Source of the DNA: Pseudomonas morbosilactucae
GTDB lineage: Bacteria; Pseudomonadota; Gammaproteobacteria; Pseudomonadales; Pseudomonadaceae
Direction of reading: 5' to 3'
NCBI RefSeq assembly: GCF_023241715.1
Contig: NZ_JALQCW010000012.1
Location: 62,001 to 126,000 of the forward strand
DNA length: 64,000 bases
Under the pieces are notes generated by a model. That model saw nothing but the letters and a program-made list of their open reading frames with translations, did not search any database and had not been told where the DNA came from. The stretch's first letter is position 1; each line of letters begins with the position of its first letter. A program made the position numbers and the translations under genes. This document shows positions 9,113 through 17,598 of the stretch, piece after piece.

Positions 9113-10191
9113 ATCCTAGATGGCCGTTGACTCCGCAGCTACTGCCTGACGAGCTGTTCTCATCATGGTTGGTGAGAACGGCATTGGCCCACGCTTGCAC
9201 ACCAGAGACACTCACCGATAACGCTTGGCCAAAATCTCGAATCTGGTGCATTGACCTGGATAGGGGCTTGGGTGAATCGCGTCTTGCGGTTTTGGCGCAG
9301 CTCACCGGCGTGAGCGTTGCGGATTTGACGGCAAGCACCCTGCTCCTAGTCGCACACGCTTTGCATCCTGATGCCTTCCTGCAGATCAGCAACCTGTGGC
9401 CATGGATATTGGTGCTGGGATGTCGAAACCACTTCCATGCCGGCGGTCTCCAGTGCTGCCCTAGATGCATGGATGAACCAGCGCCTCATTATCTGATTCA
9501 AGATCGGCTCGCCTGGCATACCTCCTGTCCTTTGCATCGATCACTGCTGGTCGACCGCTGCCCCCGTTGTTTTTCAGCACTGCAGCCCGGCTTGCTCCGG
9601 GTGGGGGACAGCCTCGCTCAGTGTCATCATTGCGGAGAGCACTTCAGCATTGCTGCTCCACTTTCTTGTTCGGAAGAGGCACTGGCTTTCCAGAGATTCG
9701 CAGATGGGCTGTACGGTAAGAGCACAGCATTTGGTCAGGCTGAGGTGGGCTTTGCCGAGTGGATGTTCGTCGCTCGCGTCATTATCAGTCTGCTTCGAAG
9801 CGTCGTTCGTCATCCCACCGCCTCGTCTCGTCTTTTCTGTCAATTGATGGAGGTCGATGTCAGTGCGTGCCCAACGTCGTCGCTGGGTTTGCCGTTCGAA
9901 TACCTGCAACCCGCTGAGCGTTCTGCCCTGATCGGACCAGCTTGGGTGATAATGCAGGCGGGGCCCGAGCGCTTCATCGAGTGCGCAACGCGAGCCTCGC
10001 TTCCGCATTCGCTACTCCCGATACCGGCGCGAGATGCGCCGGAGATTTTGACTCACATGGCTTCGGCTTTAAGCTGTCGGCCACGTTGCTCCCCGGATAT
10101 GACTGAACACAACCACGCCCGTGATCCTCTTGGCGTCTGGCGAATGTGGTTACGTCTGCAGAGAAGGATTCGTAGAGATGGTTTCCACTGA
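9070..10191 (+). CDS. tniD: TniQ/TnsD-type target-selection protein (TniD)
   Basis: A 373-residue protein with an N-terminal TniQ domain (PDELFSSWLVRTALAHA) followed by a zinc-finger pattern: CCPRCMD, then WHTSCPLH and VDRCPRC, and a further CHHC pair. TniQ proteins recognise the target site and recruit the TnsC ring. Because this type of element is found in comM, this protein probably reads comM DNA (inference). The start is a GTG at 9070 inside tniB; the later nearby ATG is out of frame. It overlaps tniE by 14 bp if tniE starts at 10178. Confidence 0.82.
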   Translation: MEASYTWHPAAHGLNPRWPLTPQLLPDELFSSWLVRTALAHACTPETLTDNAWPKSRIWCIDLDRGLGESRLAVLAQLTGVSVADLTASTLLLVAHALHPDAFLQISNLWPWILVLGCRNHFHAGGLQCCPRCMDEPAPHYLIQDRLAWHTSCPLHRSLLVDRCPRCFSALQPGLLRVGDSLAQCHHCGEHFSIAAPLSCSEEALAFQRFADGLYGKSTAFGQAEVGFAEWMFVARVIISLLRSVVRHPTASSRLFCQLMEVDVSACPTSSLGLPFEYLQPAERSALIGPAWVIMQAGPERFIECATRASLPHSLLPIPARDAPEILTHMASALSCRPRCSPDMTEHNHARDPLGVWRMWLRLQRRIRRDGFH

Positions 10192-11662
10192 AGTGGACCG
10201 TGTCGCAGGTTGTCACGAATGTGGTCGTGCCATGGTGAAAGCCAAGAAGGTCCATAACCACTGCCGCTATTGCGAGACCTGTTACGCGCGCCTTTTCAAG
10301 CGTCGGCTATGTCCAGGGTGTGGCAATTTTGGCCGTCTACCGATTTTTGACCTGGCAGCCCTATGCGGCGCCTGTGAGCGTGCAGGCCCCTGTGTGCGAT
10401 GTGGCAAAACAGAGTTCGCCATCGGCATGCGGTCCGAGTACGGCCCGGTGTGTAAATCCTGTGTTCCATATTTTCGCGAGCCTGAGCCTTGCCAGGCCTG
10501 CGGCAAGCTCTCCCAGCGCTTGGCGGTCAGTACCAAGACAGGGCTGCGCAGTTGCAACAAGTGTCGGGAGGCCACGGGGGCTACCTGTCCAAGTTGTAAG
10601 CGGCATCGCGTGCTGATTGCTGACCATGACGGCGTTCTGCGTTGTAAGGCGTGTATCGCCGGAGGCGAGCGTCCATGTGAAAGCTGCGGAGCCGCGATGC
10701 CGGCAGGCCGCGGCCGGACGTGTGAAACCTGCTATTGGACGAGCTTGTTCAATAGGCGCGTCGCTGTGAACCTGGCTGGTTTCACGAGTCCACGTATCCG
10801 GCAGCTTTACGAGTCATTTTCGCAGTGGCTTTTGATGCGAAATGGGCCACACAAAGCCGCTTTGAATATCAATGATCACTATCGTTTCTTCGCGCAGTTG
10901 GATGCCCTTTGGGGAGGAGTACCTACCTACGATCAGCTGCTGAAGACCTTCGGGGCTTCTGGTCTGCGCCAGGCTGAGAACCCGATGCGTTGGCTCCAGG
11001 AGATTAGAGCAGTCACCGTCAGTGCTGAGAAGCGTGATGAGCATACAGAGCAACGTCGGGTGTCCGAGATGTTGTCGGAATTACCCGACTTCTGGTCCAA
11101 CCAGTTGCTGCATGGGTATCACGCAGAGTTGGCACTGCGCATCGAGCGCAGCGAGACGGATTTGCGCTCAGTACGAATAGCCCTGCGCGCGGCGGTGAAT
11201 TTCCTCAAGCTCGCCGGGTTGGTACCTCAGGCACTTCCCAGAATGAAAGCGCTAGAGGCCTTCTGGCGCCGCTCTCCGGGTCAGGTCGCAGCGGTGACAG
11301 GATTCGTCGGGTATCTCAACAAGACCTATAGTGCCGAGCTACAAGCTCGCCCCGAGAAACGGTGGCTCGAAAAAGCCAAATGGGATAAGGCCGAGCGCGA
11401 ATTGGTCGCTCTGTTGAAAAATGACTCTGGCGAAGCACCTGAATCCACTTGGATCGTAAAAGGGCTGGCCTATTTCCACGATATCCGCAGAGTCAGCCGG
11501 AAGGCGCTTGTCTATCGCCCGGAGAGCTTCAATGGGATGGCTGGATTCAGCGTCGAACATGAAGGGAAGGTGCTCTGGATTCCCTCAGCGAGCACCTACA
11601 CGCGAGACCCTGTTGCCCTCCGGATTACTCCAGAACAACACCCGCCTGGGCGAAGGCGTTGA
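10178..11662 (+). CDS. tniE: TniE-like transposition accessory protein, zinc-ribbon rich
   Basis: About 494 residues. The first 190 residues hold a series of CxxC pairs (CHEC, CRYC, CPGC, CGAC, CVRC, CKSC, CQAC, CNKC, CPSC, CKAC, CESC, CETC), about six zinc ribbons. The remainder is helical and resembles the DNA-binding half of integrases (FSQWLLMRNGPHKAALNI onward), but I see no tyrosine-recombinase catalytic set. It holds the same place as tniE of Tn6022, fifth in the operon. Its exact role is unknown; zinc ribbons suggest nucleic-acid contact. The ATG at 10178 follows GAAGGA. Its 3' end overlaps the convergent TnsE-like gene by 38 bp. Confidence 0.78.
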   Translation: MVSTEVDRVAGCHECGRAMVKAKKVHNHCRYCETCYARLFKRRLCPGCGNFGRLPIFDLAALCGACERAGPCVRCGKTEFAIGMRSEYGPVCKSCVPYFREPEPCQACGKLSQRLAVSTKTGLRSCNKCREATGATCPSCKRHRVLIADHDGVLRCKACIAGGERPCESCGAAMPAGRGRTCETCYWTSLFNRRVAVNLAGFTSPRIRQLYESFSQWLLMRNGPHKAALNINDHYRFFAQLDALWGGVPTYDQLLKTFGASGLRQAENPMRWLQEIRAVTVSAEKRDEHTEQRRVSEMLSELPDFWSNQLLHGYHAELALRIERSETDLRSVRIALRAAVNFLKLAGLVPQALPRMKALEAFWRRSPGQVAAVTGFVGYLNKTYSAELQARPEKRWLEKAKWDKAERELVALLKNDSGEAPESTWIVKGLAYFHDIRRVSRKALVYRPESFNGMAGFSVEHEGKVLWIPSASTYTRDPVALRITPEQHPPGRRR

Positions 11663-13382
11663 TCAACCTCGTGCGATAACGAACGTCCTGATCCTTGGAG
11701 CGGTGTGTGAATACTATGGCGTTCGGGGGAAACGTCTTCATGATGTTTTTGAATATTCCCAGGTTGCTTCTGATGCGCGAAGTCACCGTCTCTACAAACT
11801 GCTGAAACTCGACTGGGTCTTCGGTGTGAGCTTTCATCAGCACACCCGAAAACCCACGAGGATTAGGGGTCTTCTCGCTCGACTCTTGGCGCTCGATCTC
11901 GAAGCAGTAGAAGGGCTGCTTATCGACCACGAGTCGCAGGATCATCAGGCCTCGGCGCTGAGCGCCCAACGTCTCCAGGTACACCCAGCTCCGCGCTGCA
12001 GTCTGTCTCCCGTCGAGGCCGCTCGTGTTGAAAAGAAGGATCCTTGGCGGGGCGGATGTACCGTAGTTTGGAGGTACATACCAGCTCACCTCTGTCACAC
12101 GCTCAGGGTTGTCGCGCTTGATAGAGAGAAAGGCATTCCAGATATCGAGCAAAAAACCTTGGGATTCCAACACAACATCAGAGACGTGCTCCGACTTGCC
12201 GATATTTTTGCCGTCCCCGGCGCCATCGCCGCTGGAGTAAGTGTCTGCCTGCGGCGGTTGAGGTCCGCGCAACCCACGGTTAGTTTCCCTCAACGATTTG
12301 ATTCTTTTTACCGTGCGTTTGGGGCCCAAGGTTTCGAACGGTGGAGGCCTCAATATCACTTTTTCGCCGCGGGCGTCTGGCAGCACGTATGACTCTTCTG
12401 CTAGAAACTCCTCTGCCCGAGCTGTTCTGATGACTTGGGGCAGGACAATGCGACCACCCTGTTCACCACCACTGCTATCGAATGTCTCCCTGAACAATTC
12501 GATCTCACGCCCTTCGGGTTGGGTTGAGCCCAGTAAATCCAAGCACAAAAAGGTCTTTCCTTGATTGATCCGTCGACCGCGGCAGAGTAGTTGGCCAGCG
12601 CCTTGGAACCACGGAGCAACCTCAGGAAAAACCTTGGTGTTTGGTCCCTTGGAAATGAATGAAGAATTGAGCCGCTTCACCTGGGTTTCGGTGTAGTCGT
12701 CATACAGGAGATGTGCGAGGAAGACGGCGTCGGCGTTGCGCATTTGGTCAGTGGGTTTGATGAGCCAGTTGAAGGCGTCGCGTTTGTCGCACTTGAAGAA
12801 AACGGACTTCACTTCGCGGAACGTGAGCGTGCTGAGGGCCTTGCAGACCGCCATATTCCTCGCATAGGCGCGCACAAAAAACTCGATACAGGGCACAAGA
12901 AGGTTGTTCCCGTCGGGCAAACTGAAGTTCAGCAATGTGCTCAAATCCCGCGTGAATTTCAGTGGGTAGTCATCCTCATGGAAGACGTTGCCCTGTCTGC
13001 TATCAATGAGCTCAGCCCTGGAGGTGATGCTCCACTTTTCGGATGAAAAGTCGATATCGAATATCTTTACCTCCATCTCTGTGTCGGAGATGCATTGACC
13101 TTCCCGCCAAATGCTCCCTATGCGGTAATGAGGCAGGGCAGTGAGTGGCACCGATGCCCAGGTGGGCACTGAGGAGGGAATGTCGTTATTGAGCTTCTTG
13201 AACATCACCTCGACTTCGGGGATGGTTCGTTCTCCTCGGGTATTGACCCGTATAGAGTTGTACCACCAGACGATGTGGTCTTCCGTAAACTTTACAACGC
13301 CGCTTTTCAGGTGTCGTAGATCAACGCGAGGGTAGGAAAAATCGATTCGCTTTACTGAGTGGCTCAAAACGCTGCGTTCCAT
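11625..13382 (-). CDS. TnsE-like protein (alternative target-selection pathway)
   Basis: A 585-residue protein whose layout follows Tn7 TnsE (538 residues). Shared features are a mid-N-terminal block NNLLVPCIEFFVRAYARN (residues 159-176), which lines up with the TnsE block around its sliding-clamp motif, then a helical block ending FQGAGQLLCRGR, an acidic low-conservation linker, and a C-terminal domain LLDIWNAFLSIK...LETLGAQRRGLMILRLV matching the TnsE_C pattern. TnsE directs Tn7 into conjugal plasmids and replicating DNA through the beta clamp. Here the Gln of the clamp motif is not evident (PCIEFF), so clamp binding is uncertain. Unlike in Tn7 the gene is convergent with the tni operon. 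The assignment rests on my reading of remote similarity. Confidence 0.6.
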   Translation of the reverse strand: MERSVLSHSVKRIDFSYPRVDLRHLKSGVVKFTEDHIVWWYNSIRVNTRGERTIPEVEVMFKKLNNDIPSSVPTWASVPLTALPHYRIGSIWREGQCISDTEMEVKIFDIDFSSEKWSITSRAELIDSRQGNVFHEDDYPLKFTRDLSTLLNFSLPDGNNLLVPCIEFFVRAYARNMAVCKALSTLTFREVKSVFFKCDKRDAFNWLIKPTDQMRNADAVFLAHLLYDDYTETQVKRLNSSFISKGPNTKVFPEVAPWFQGAGQLLCRGRRINQGKTFLCLDLLGSTQPEGREIELFRETFDSSGGEQGGRIVLPQVIRTARAEEFLAEESYVLPDARGEKVILRPPPFETLGPKRTVKRIKSLRETNRGLRGPQPPQADTYSSGDGAGDGKNIGKSEHVSDVVLESQGFLLDIWNAFLSIKRDNPERVTEVSWYVPPNYGTSAPPRILLFNTSGLDGRQTAARSWVYLETLGAQRRGLMILRLVVDKQPFYCFEIERQESSEKTPNPRGFSGVLMKAHTEDPVEFQQFVETVTSRIRSNLGIFKNIMKTFPPNAIVFTHRSKDQDVRYRTRLINAFAQAGVVLE

Positions 13383-13500
13383 GCGATTGGATGGCTATTA
13401 AAACCGAAGTGCACTTCTATGGTCGCAAGCGAGGCGTGATGCTTCGCTTGTGTTCATTTAGCTGGAGCGCCGGCTTCTCACATTTTCGGCTGGTTCTGGG

Positions 13501-14058
13501 CTACCTCCATGACCTTCCAAGATCAACCGCGCTCCATTTGGACGAAGCTCGGTTCTTGACGCTGAATGCGTACGCTTCTGGGCCCAATACTGTGCATGTC
13601 TTTTTCAGGTTTTCTTTCTGGGGGCCCCGTTCTTTCCAGTAGATCCAGGTATCGAAAAACGGACGATCTCGTTCTTCCAGGTCATGACGAAGGGTTAAGA
13701 TCTGCGATGCTGTGGGTACGCGGTCTTTAGTGGCCTTAGGCGGCACCGCCGCGTCCAGGGATTGAAAGAAGCGGGAGGTACTGAACCCTTGGGTCGACAT
13801 CTCATGAGTTTTCAGTACGCTCATGAGATTAGCGAAGTGGTCGCCGTTCAAATAGGTCGAAAGCTGAAAATCATCGGAGACGGCGAAGAGAAAAAACTTG
13901 GGGTTTTCGCCCCGGGAGGTGAGTGAAAGCTCATAGTCTCCCCGCATGGAAAACAGGCAATCAAAGCTTGCTGCTCCATCTGTGAAAAGAAATTGCTGAA
14001 TATCGATTTCCTGAGCGCTCATGCTCTGAGCCAGTCGTGCCAATCCATTCATGCGCAT
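13501..14058 (-). CDS. DUF6037-like hypothetical protein
   Basis: 185 residues, with no signal peptide or membrane helix. The N-terminal half (LARLAQSMSAQEIDIQQFLF, then FDCLFSMRGDYELSL and SRGENPKFFLFAV) has the alternating-strand pattern I associate with DUF6037. The function of the family is unknown. It starts 55 bp after the DUF6527 gene stops and lies 118 bp before the TnsE-like gene, all on one strand, so it may be transcribed with the ubiquitin-like operon. A GAGAGG-like site precedes the ATG at 14058. The gene is likely real; the family name is less sure. Confidence 0.6.
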   Translation of the reverse strand: MRMNGLARLAQSMSAQEIDIQQFLFTDGAASFDCLFSMRGDYELSLTSRGENPKFFLFAVSDDFQLSTYLNGDHFANLMSVLKTHEMSTQGFSTSRFFQSLDAAVPPKATKDRVPTASQILTLRHDLEERDRPFFDTWIYWKERGPQKENLKKTCTVLGPEAYAFSVKNRASSKWSAVDLGRSWR

Positions 14059-14113
14059 AAAATTTGCCTCTCGTTCTACAGAAACCTGCTGCTGTTGAAG
14101 GTGTGGTTATTGA

Positions 14114-14455
14114 TCAGCACCAATGAATACGGCCGTTCTTGAGCCAAAAGTGTGAGCGGCAGCCGTTGTTCAGCCATACCGATGGATGAAGCGACGGGTA
14201 ACCGTCAGCATTGATGCTGTAGTCCCACCTCGGCTTTGCTTCATCAATCACTAGAAGCTCAATCGTTCTGCCGCACCCGCAAGGGCACTGCAGTCCAATA
14301 CACCAATCCTCGCGCGCATCTTTCGCGAGAACGATCGTGCGTATCGGCATCTTGGAGGGGAGCGAGTCCCCCTCGACGACAACAAGCCGTCGAGGGGGAA
14401 GCAGGTGCTCAAACCTGAGAATGAACTTGCGGAATAACTTATTGAGCCCACTCAT
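14114..14455 (-). CDS. DUF6527 family protein, predicted metal-binding partner of a ubiquitin-like system
   Basis: 113 residues with the DUF6527 signature: GLQCPCGCGRTIELLV (the Cys cluster), PSLHPSVWLNNGCRSHFWLK and GRIHWC at the C-terminus. The Cys and His residues would bind a metal ion. Members occur beside bacterial E1/E2/JAB genes; their biochemical role is not established. The ATG overlaps the stop of the JAB-E1 gene (14452-14455, ATGA), so it is the third gene of a tight operon. Confidence 0.8.
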   Translation of the reverse strand: MSGLNKLFRKFILRFEHLLPPRRLVVVEGDSLPSKMPIRTIVLAKDAREDWCIGLQCPCGCGRTIELLVIDEAKPRWDYSINADGYPSLHPSVWLNNGCRSHFWLKNGRIHWC

Positions 14456-15831
14456 TGCTTGGCCCCAAGGGGCGGGAGGCCCAACAGAGGTTCCCGCGCT
14501 CCTTGAGCCAGAGCAGGGTTCTCGCCCTTTGGAAGGCCCGTTTCCGCTTCGTATTCTTCATAGCAGCCTGAAAGGGAGAACTTGCTGCGCGCGTAGTTCT
14601 GGTTGGGGTCTTCACGGAACGGGAAGGCGCGAGCGATGAATTCATTCACGCACGCGCTGGCTGCTCGCATGTTCAATGTGATGACGGAGGGGGCCTCTTC
14701 TGGAAGGCCGGAGATGTAGCCCTGTTTCACCTGCTCATTGTGAGCTTTGGAATCTGTGTTTCTCAGCTCTTCAGCACCCAGCGAATCTGCGGTGTAAACT
14801 TTGCGGTCAAAAAGCGTTGAACCGCCTGGCCGAACATAGTCGATCCGCCCTTGTACATCATGGATCTGGCGAACGCCTTTATTGGACAGGCGTGTTGGGA
14901 TGGTCACACCGACATCGAACAACGGGATAAGAAAGCTCGATGCCATCAGGTCGCATATCAGTCTTCCCTGGTGGGAGTCGACACAACAGAAGATGACATC
15001 GGCTTCAGCCACGGCCATCACGGCCTCCCTGCTGAACACCGTCTTGTTGATGGCATGGGCGATTTTCGAACCGCGAATCTTTTCTATGGCTTCGGCGAAG
15101 ACGTCAACCTTGGTGCGAGATTCTTGCGCATCCTTTAGCGTGGAGTTGAGGATCCGGTTGAGGTTTTTGAGCTCGACCTGGTCGTGGTCGATCAGAATCA
15201 AGCTACCGAATCCGAGGCGGGTGAGTTGCTCCGAAACAATCGAGCCGGTCCCTGAGACGCCAATCACGGCCGCGGTTAGTCGACCCAGGGTGGCAGTCAT
15301 TTCAGAGGTGAAGGCCAGAGCTTGTTGCTGCTCATAGGAGTGGGGGAACCAGTAGTGGATGTCATGGCCTGGCACAGTCACCATGGCGATGTCCTCTGGA
15401 AAACCGCCCTCCTGGTAGACCCGAGCTCGCATTGCACCATCGGGTGTCATGATGGCCGAGCCGTGGACTGCCTCCACTCCTTGATACAGGGAGACCATGG
15501 TGCTCGAGTCGCTGTCATCATCGACACGAGAGAACTGAAACAGTCCCCCGGGGTGAGAATGCACGAGGATGATCGAGTGCGATTGGGGAAGCGCTTCATC
15601 AATCGCTTTTTCGAGGTATGCTCCTGGCCAGGTGATGGCGTGTGGTTGCCTGACCGCGCACTCCTCATAAGGCACCAAGATCAGTTCCTTTGACAGGAGC
15701 TTGAGCGCGGAGCCAGGTGTGCGGGTACAGATGAGAATAGCTGCGGCCTCTTTACCGTCCCCCGGGAACAGGTGTTCCCGGAGGGTGGTGTAGATCTCGG
15801 CCGTCAGTACGAGGCGAGATCCGTTTTTCAC
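14452..15831 (-). CDS. JAB peptidase-E1 (ThiF) fusion protein of a ubiquitin-like system
   Basis: 459 residues in two domains. The N-terminal JAB/JAMM metalloprotease (about 1-150) has HSHPGG followed by Asp residues (VDDDSDSS) and would trim or remove the modifier. The C-terminal ThiF/E1 adenylation domain (about 175-430) has the nucleotide loop VIGVSGTGSIVSEQL and SLILIDHDQVELKNLNR, and would adenylate the C-terminus of the ubiquitin-like protein. Candidate cysteines lie in IFCCVDSHQG. Activation and cleavage are thus joined in one chain. It overlaps its upstream and downstream neighbours by 4 bp each, giving fixed co-translation. Confidence 0.88.
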   Translation of the reverse strand: MKNGSRLVLTAEIYTTLREHLFPGDGKEAAAILICTRTPGSALKLLSKELILVPYEECAVRQPHAITWPGAYLEKAIDEALPQSHSIILVHSHPGGLFQFSRVDDDSDSSTMVSLYQGVEAVHGSAIMTPDGAMRARVYQEGGFPEDIAMVTVPGHDIHYWFPHSYEQQQALAFTSEMTATLGRLTAAVIGVSGTGSIVSEQLTRLGFGSLILIDHDQVELKNLNRILNSTLKDAQESRTKVDVFAEAIEKIRGSKIAHAINKTVFSREAVMAVAEADVIFCCVDSHQGRLICDLMASSFLIPLFDVGVTIPTRLSNKGVRQIHDVQGRIDYVRPGGSTLFDRKVYTADSLGAEELRNTDSKAHNEQVKQGYISGLPEEAPSVITLNMRAASACVNEFIARAFPFREDPNQNYARSKFSLSGCYEEYEAETGLPKGENPALAQGAREPLLGLPPLGAKQ

Positions 15832-16919
15832 AGGCCAACCTCCTTGTGAAGGCAGCCATCAGCCATTGCCAGTTGGGTCATTACGTTATCGGTCGATGGG
15901 TTCCAGGAGCGATGGCGAGACCAGCGTTGGAATGGGACCCCGTCGACTTCCACCGTAGCCTCCGTCTGCGGAATCACTGCGCCGTTGGCCAGGTGGACAA
16001 CTGGATACAGATAGAACATGTCCATGGCGGTGTTGGGATAGGTCGATGGAATGTTCAATGCCAGTTGCACGACCTGCTCGGAATAGCCGGGCGGCAGCTG
16101 GTAGTTGTGGATCAACAGCCACCGGCCGGCCCCGCTGGTCAGCCGGGTCTCCCAGTGATGGCCAGCGACATCCAGATGCTGTTCGTCACGATCGAGCAGT
16201 TTGAACTCACGACGAAGTGGCAGGGTTGCCTCGCCGTTGCTCACATCTTTTTGCGTCAAGCGCAGCTTTTCGATCCCATCTGGACGCAGATCGATTTCGT
16301 CGTTGATGGTCAGCTCACGCTTGGGCTGATCACGAACGATCAGGTAAATCTGCCAGTCCCGGTTGGGGTCCAGGCTAGCGGCCGAGATTGCCTCTCGTAC
16401 CGAAACGATCGGCTTCGGGAACTCGTACACTTCCCCTTGAATATTGAGCTTCCAGACGGCCTTGCGTGTGATGAAGCGCTCAATACCGGCAGCATCCAGG
16501 TTGATGAATGTGGTGTCTTCGACTTCCAGATCTGCCTCATCCTCCCGCTCCAGCAACAGGCGCTTGCCTGGGCCAACTTCGGCGAGTTTGCGGACGGTAT
16601 GACCAGAGATCTGCTTACAAGGCCACTCCAGGCGAAGGCCGTCAACGGTCAGGAGGTACTTGCGATCAGACTCGATCACGATGAAGCGGTTTACTCCATC
16701 ATGCAGCGTAACCGACTCCTCTGGCCGGATATCTTCTTGAGCACCAGAGTCCAGAAGCTGCAGTACGATCGGCAGTTGGTCGGGTTTGAAATGAGCTGCC
16801 GCCGCAATTTGGGCGCCCGTTGGGGTGCGGTCATCAAGGCGGACCTGGCGGAACTCCAGATCATCTCCTGCCACTTCTACGGTGAAATTGAGTGGCTGAC
16901 ACGATTGTTCAGTTTGCAT
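15828..16919 (-). CDS. Polyubiquitin-like/E2-like fusion protein (multiubiquitin plus Prok-E2_E-type)
   Basis: 363 residues from the ATG at 16919, which follows GGAGA; a GTG at 16946 is less likely. Three beta-grasp repeats are visible at about 10-84, 87-152 and 155-225, each with a pattern like SGHTVRKLAEVG...LLLERED or VSVREAISAA...WQIYLI. They are followed by an E2-like domain (about 238-355) with GHHWETRL, LPPGYSEQVVQLALNIPSTY, MFYLYP and FQRWSRHRSW. No cysteine lies in the E2 core; the only cysteines are 7, 101 and 356. The modifier precursor and the carrier would therefore be made as one polypeptide. It is the first gene of the operon. The fusion is read directly; function is inferred from the families. 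Confidence 0.82.
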   Translation of the reverse strand: MQTEQSCQPLNFTVEVAGDDLEFRQVRLDDRTPTGAQIAAAAHFKPDQLPIVLQLLDSGAQEDIRPEESVTLHDGVNRFIVIESDRKYLLTVDGLRLEWPCKQISGHTVRKLAEVGPGKRLLLEREDEADLEVEDTTFINLDAAGIERFITRKAVWKLNIQGEVYEFPKPIVSVREAISAASLDPNRDWQIYLIVRDQPKRELTINDEIDLRPDGIEKLRLTQKDVSNGEATLPLRREFKLLDRDEQHLDVAGHHWETRLTSGAGRWLLIHNYQLPPGYSEQVVQLALNIPSTYPNTAMDMFYLYPVVHLANGAVIPQTEATVEVDGVPFQRWSRHRSWNPSTDNVMTQLAMADGCLHKEVGL

Positions 16920-17108
16920 CGGTAAATCTCCAAGTATTTTCCGCACACAGGCGGCTATTAGCTTCCTGGATGGAAGCAGATTTAGCCGTAGAGGAGGAGA
17001 GTCCCAATCAGTTCTTGACTGGTGCGGAACACGCGGAGATACTCTTGCTTCGTTTAGAGGTATCTCGACTCAGACTTCGCGCAATTGGCGTTGCGCTAGG
17101 TTTCTCAC

Positions 17109-17489
17109 CTACGTTGTATGGTCCTTCTCTAAGGGCACTCTCTGTTTCTTCACTATCTCCTTGTTGCTGTCTGTGATTTGAGCCGATGAAGCGTACCGCT
17201 TCACTGTGCTTATAATTTTTTCCCTTTCCTCAGCAGAAGCGCATCTCAGCCCCTGGCTGATGGCCCTATTGTTCGAAGCCCTCAGGTGAAACGTGAAGCC
17301 CGTGGCGTCGTCCGATCGGCTGTAGAACCTGTCGTAAGGCGAGTGCTCTCGGCATGACTCGACCCCTTTGATGCAGCTAGCGAAGGTTTTATGGGCTTCG
17401 CTTCGCAATATCACCTGATTCTTTGCCGTCACGAACTGGTAGAACCAGTCTTCTCCCTGTGGTCTGTGAACCTCGAACCTCGCTTTCAT
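17109..17489 (-). CDS. YegP-family protein with two DUF1508 repeats
   Basis: 126 residues from the ATG at 17489, preceded by GAGGAG. Two DUF1508 units are visible: ARFEVHRPQGEDWFYQFVTA...SEAHKTFASCIKGVESCR, and DATGFTFHLRASNNRAISQG...REKIISTVKRYA. The fold is small alpha/beta and its cellular role is unclear. The gene lies upstream of the ubiquitin-like operon on the same strand, separated from it by about 190 bp. Confidence 0.75.
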   Translation of the reverse strand: MKARFEVHRPQGEDWFYQFVTAKNQVILRSEAHKTFASCIKGVESCREHSPYDRFYSRSDDATGFTFHLRASNNRAISQGLRCASAEEREKIISTVKRYASSAQITDSNKEIVKKQRVPLEKDHTT

Positions 17490-17543
17490 CTCTGAACTCC
17501 TCGCTTCCCTGATCTCGTTCAATGATTCTGTTTATCGCAGGCC

Positions 17544-17580
17544 AAAAAAATGGAGGCATGCGCAGAGCATACCTCCATTT
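17544..17580 (-). terminator. Rho-independent terminator after the STAS-like gene
   Basis: On the minus strand AAATGGAGG-TATGC pairs with GCATG-CCTCCATTT and is followed by a T run. It lies 18 bp after the stop of the STAS-like gene and ends that transcript. Confidence 0.7.
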
Positions 17581-17598
17581 CTCGATAAAGCAACCCCT

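Noticed and set aside
11508..12392. 294-residue plus-strand frame opposite the TnsE-like gene
   Set aside because: It lacks a ribosome site and conserved features; the minus-strand frame is longer and has TnsE-like order.
15846..16925. 359-residue plus-strand frame opposite the polyubiquitin-E2 gene
   Set aside because: It is a shadow frame; the minus-strand gene has recognisable domains, a GGAGA site and operon overlaps.
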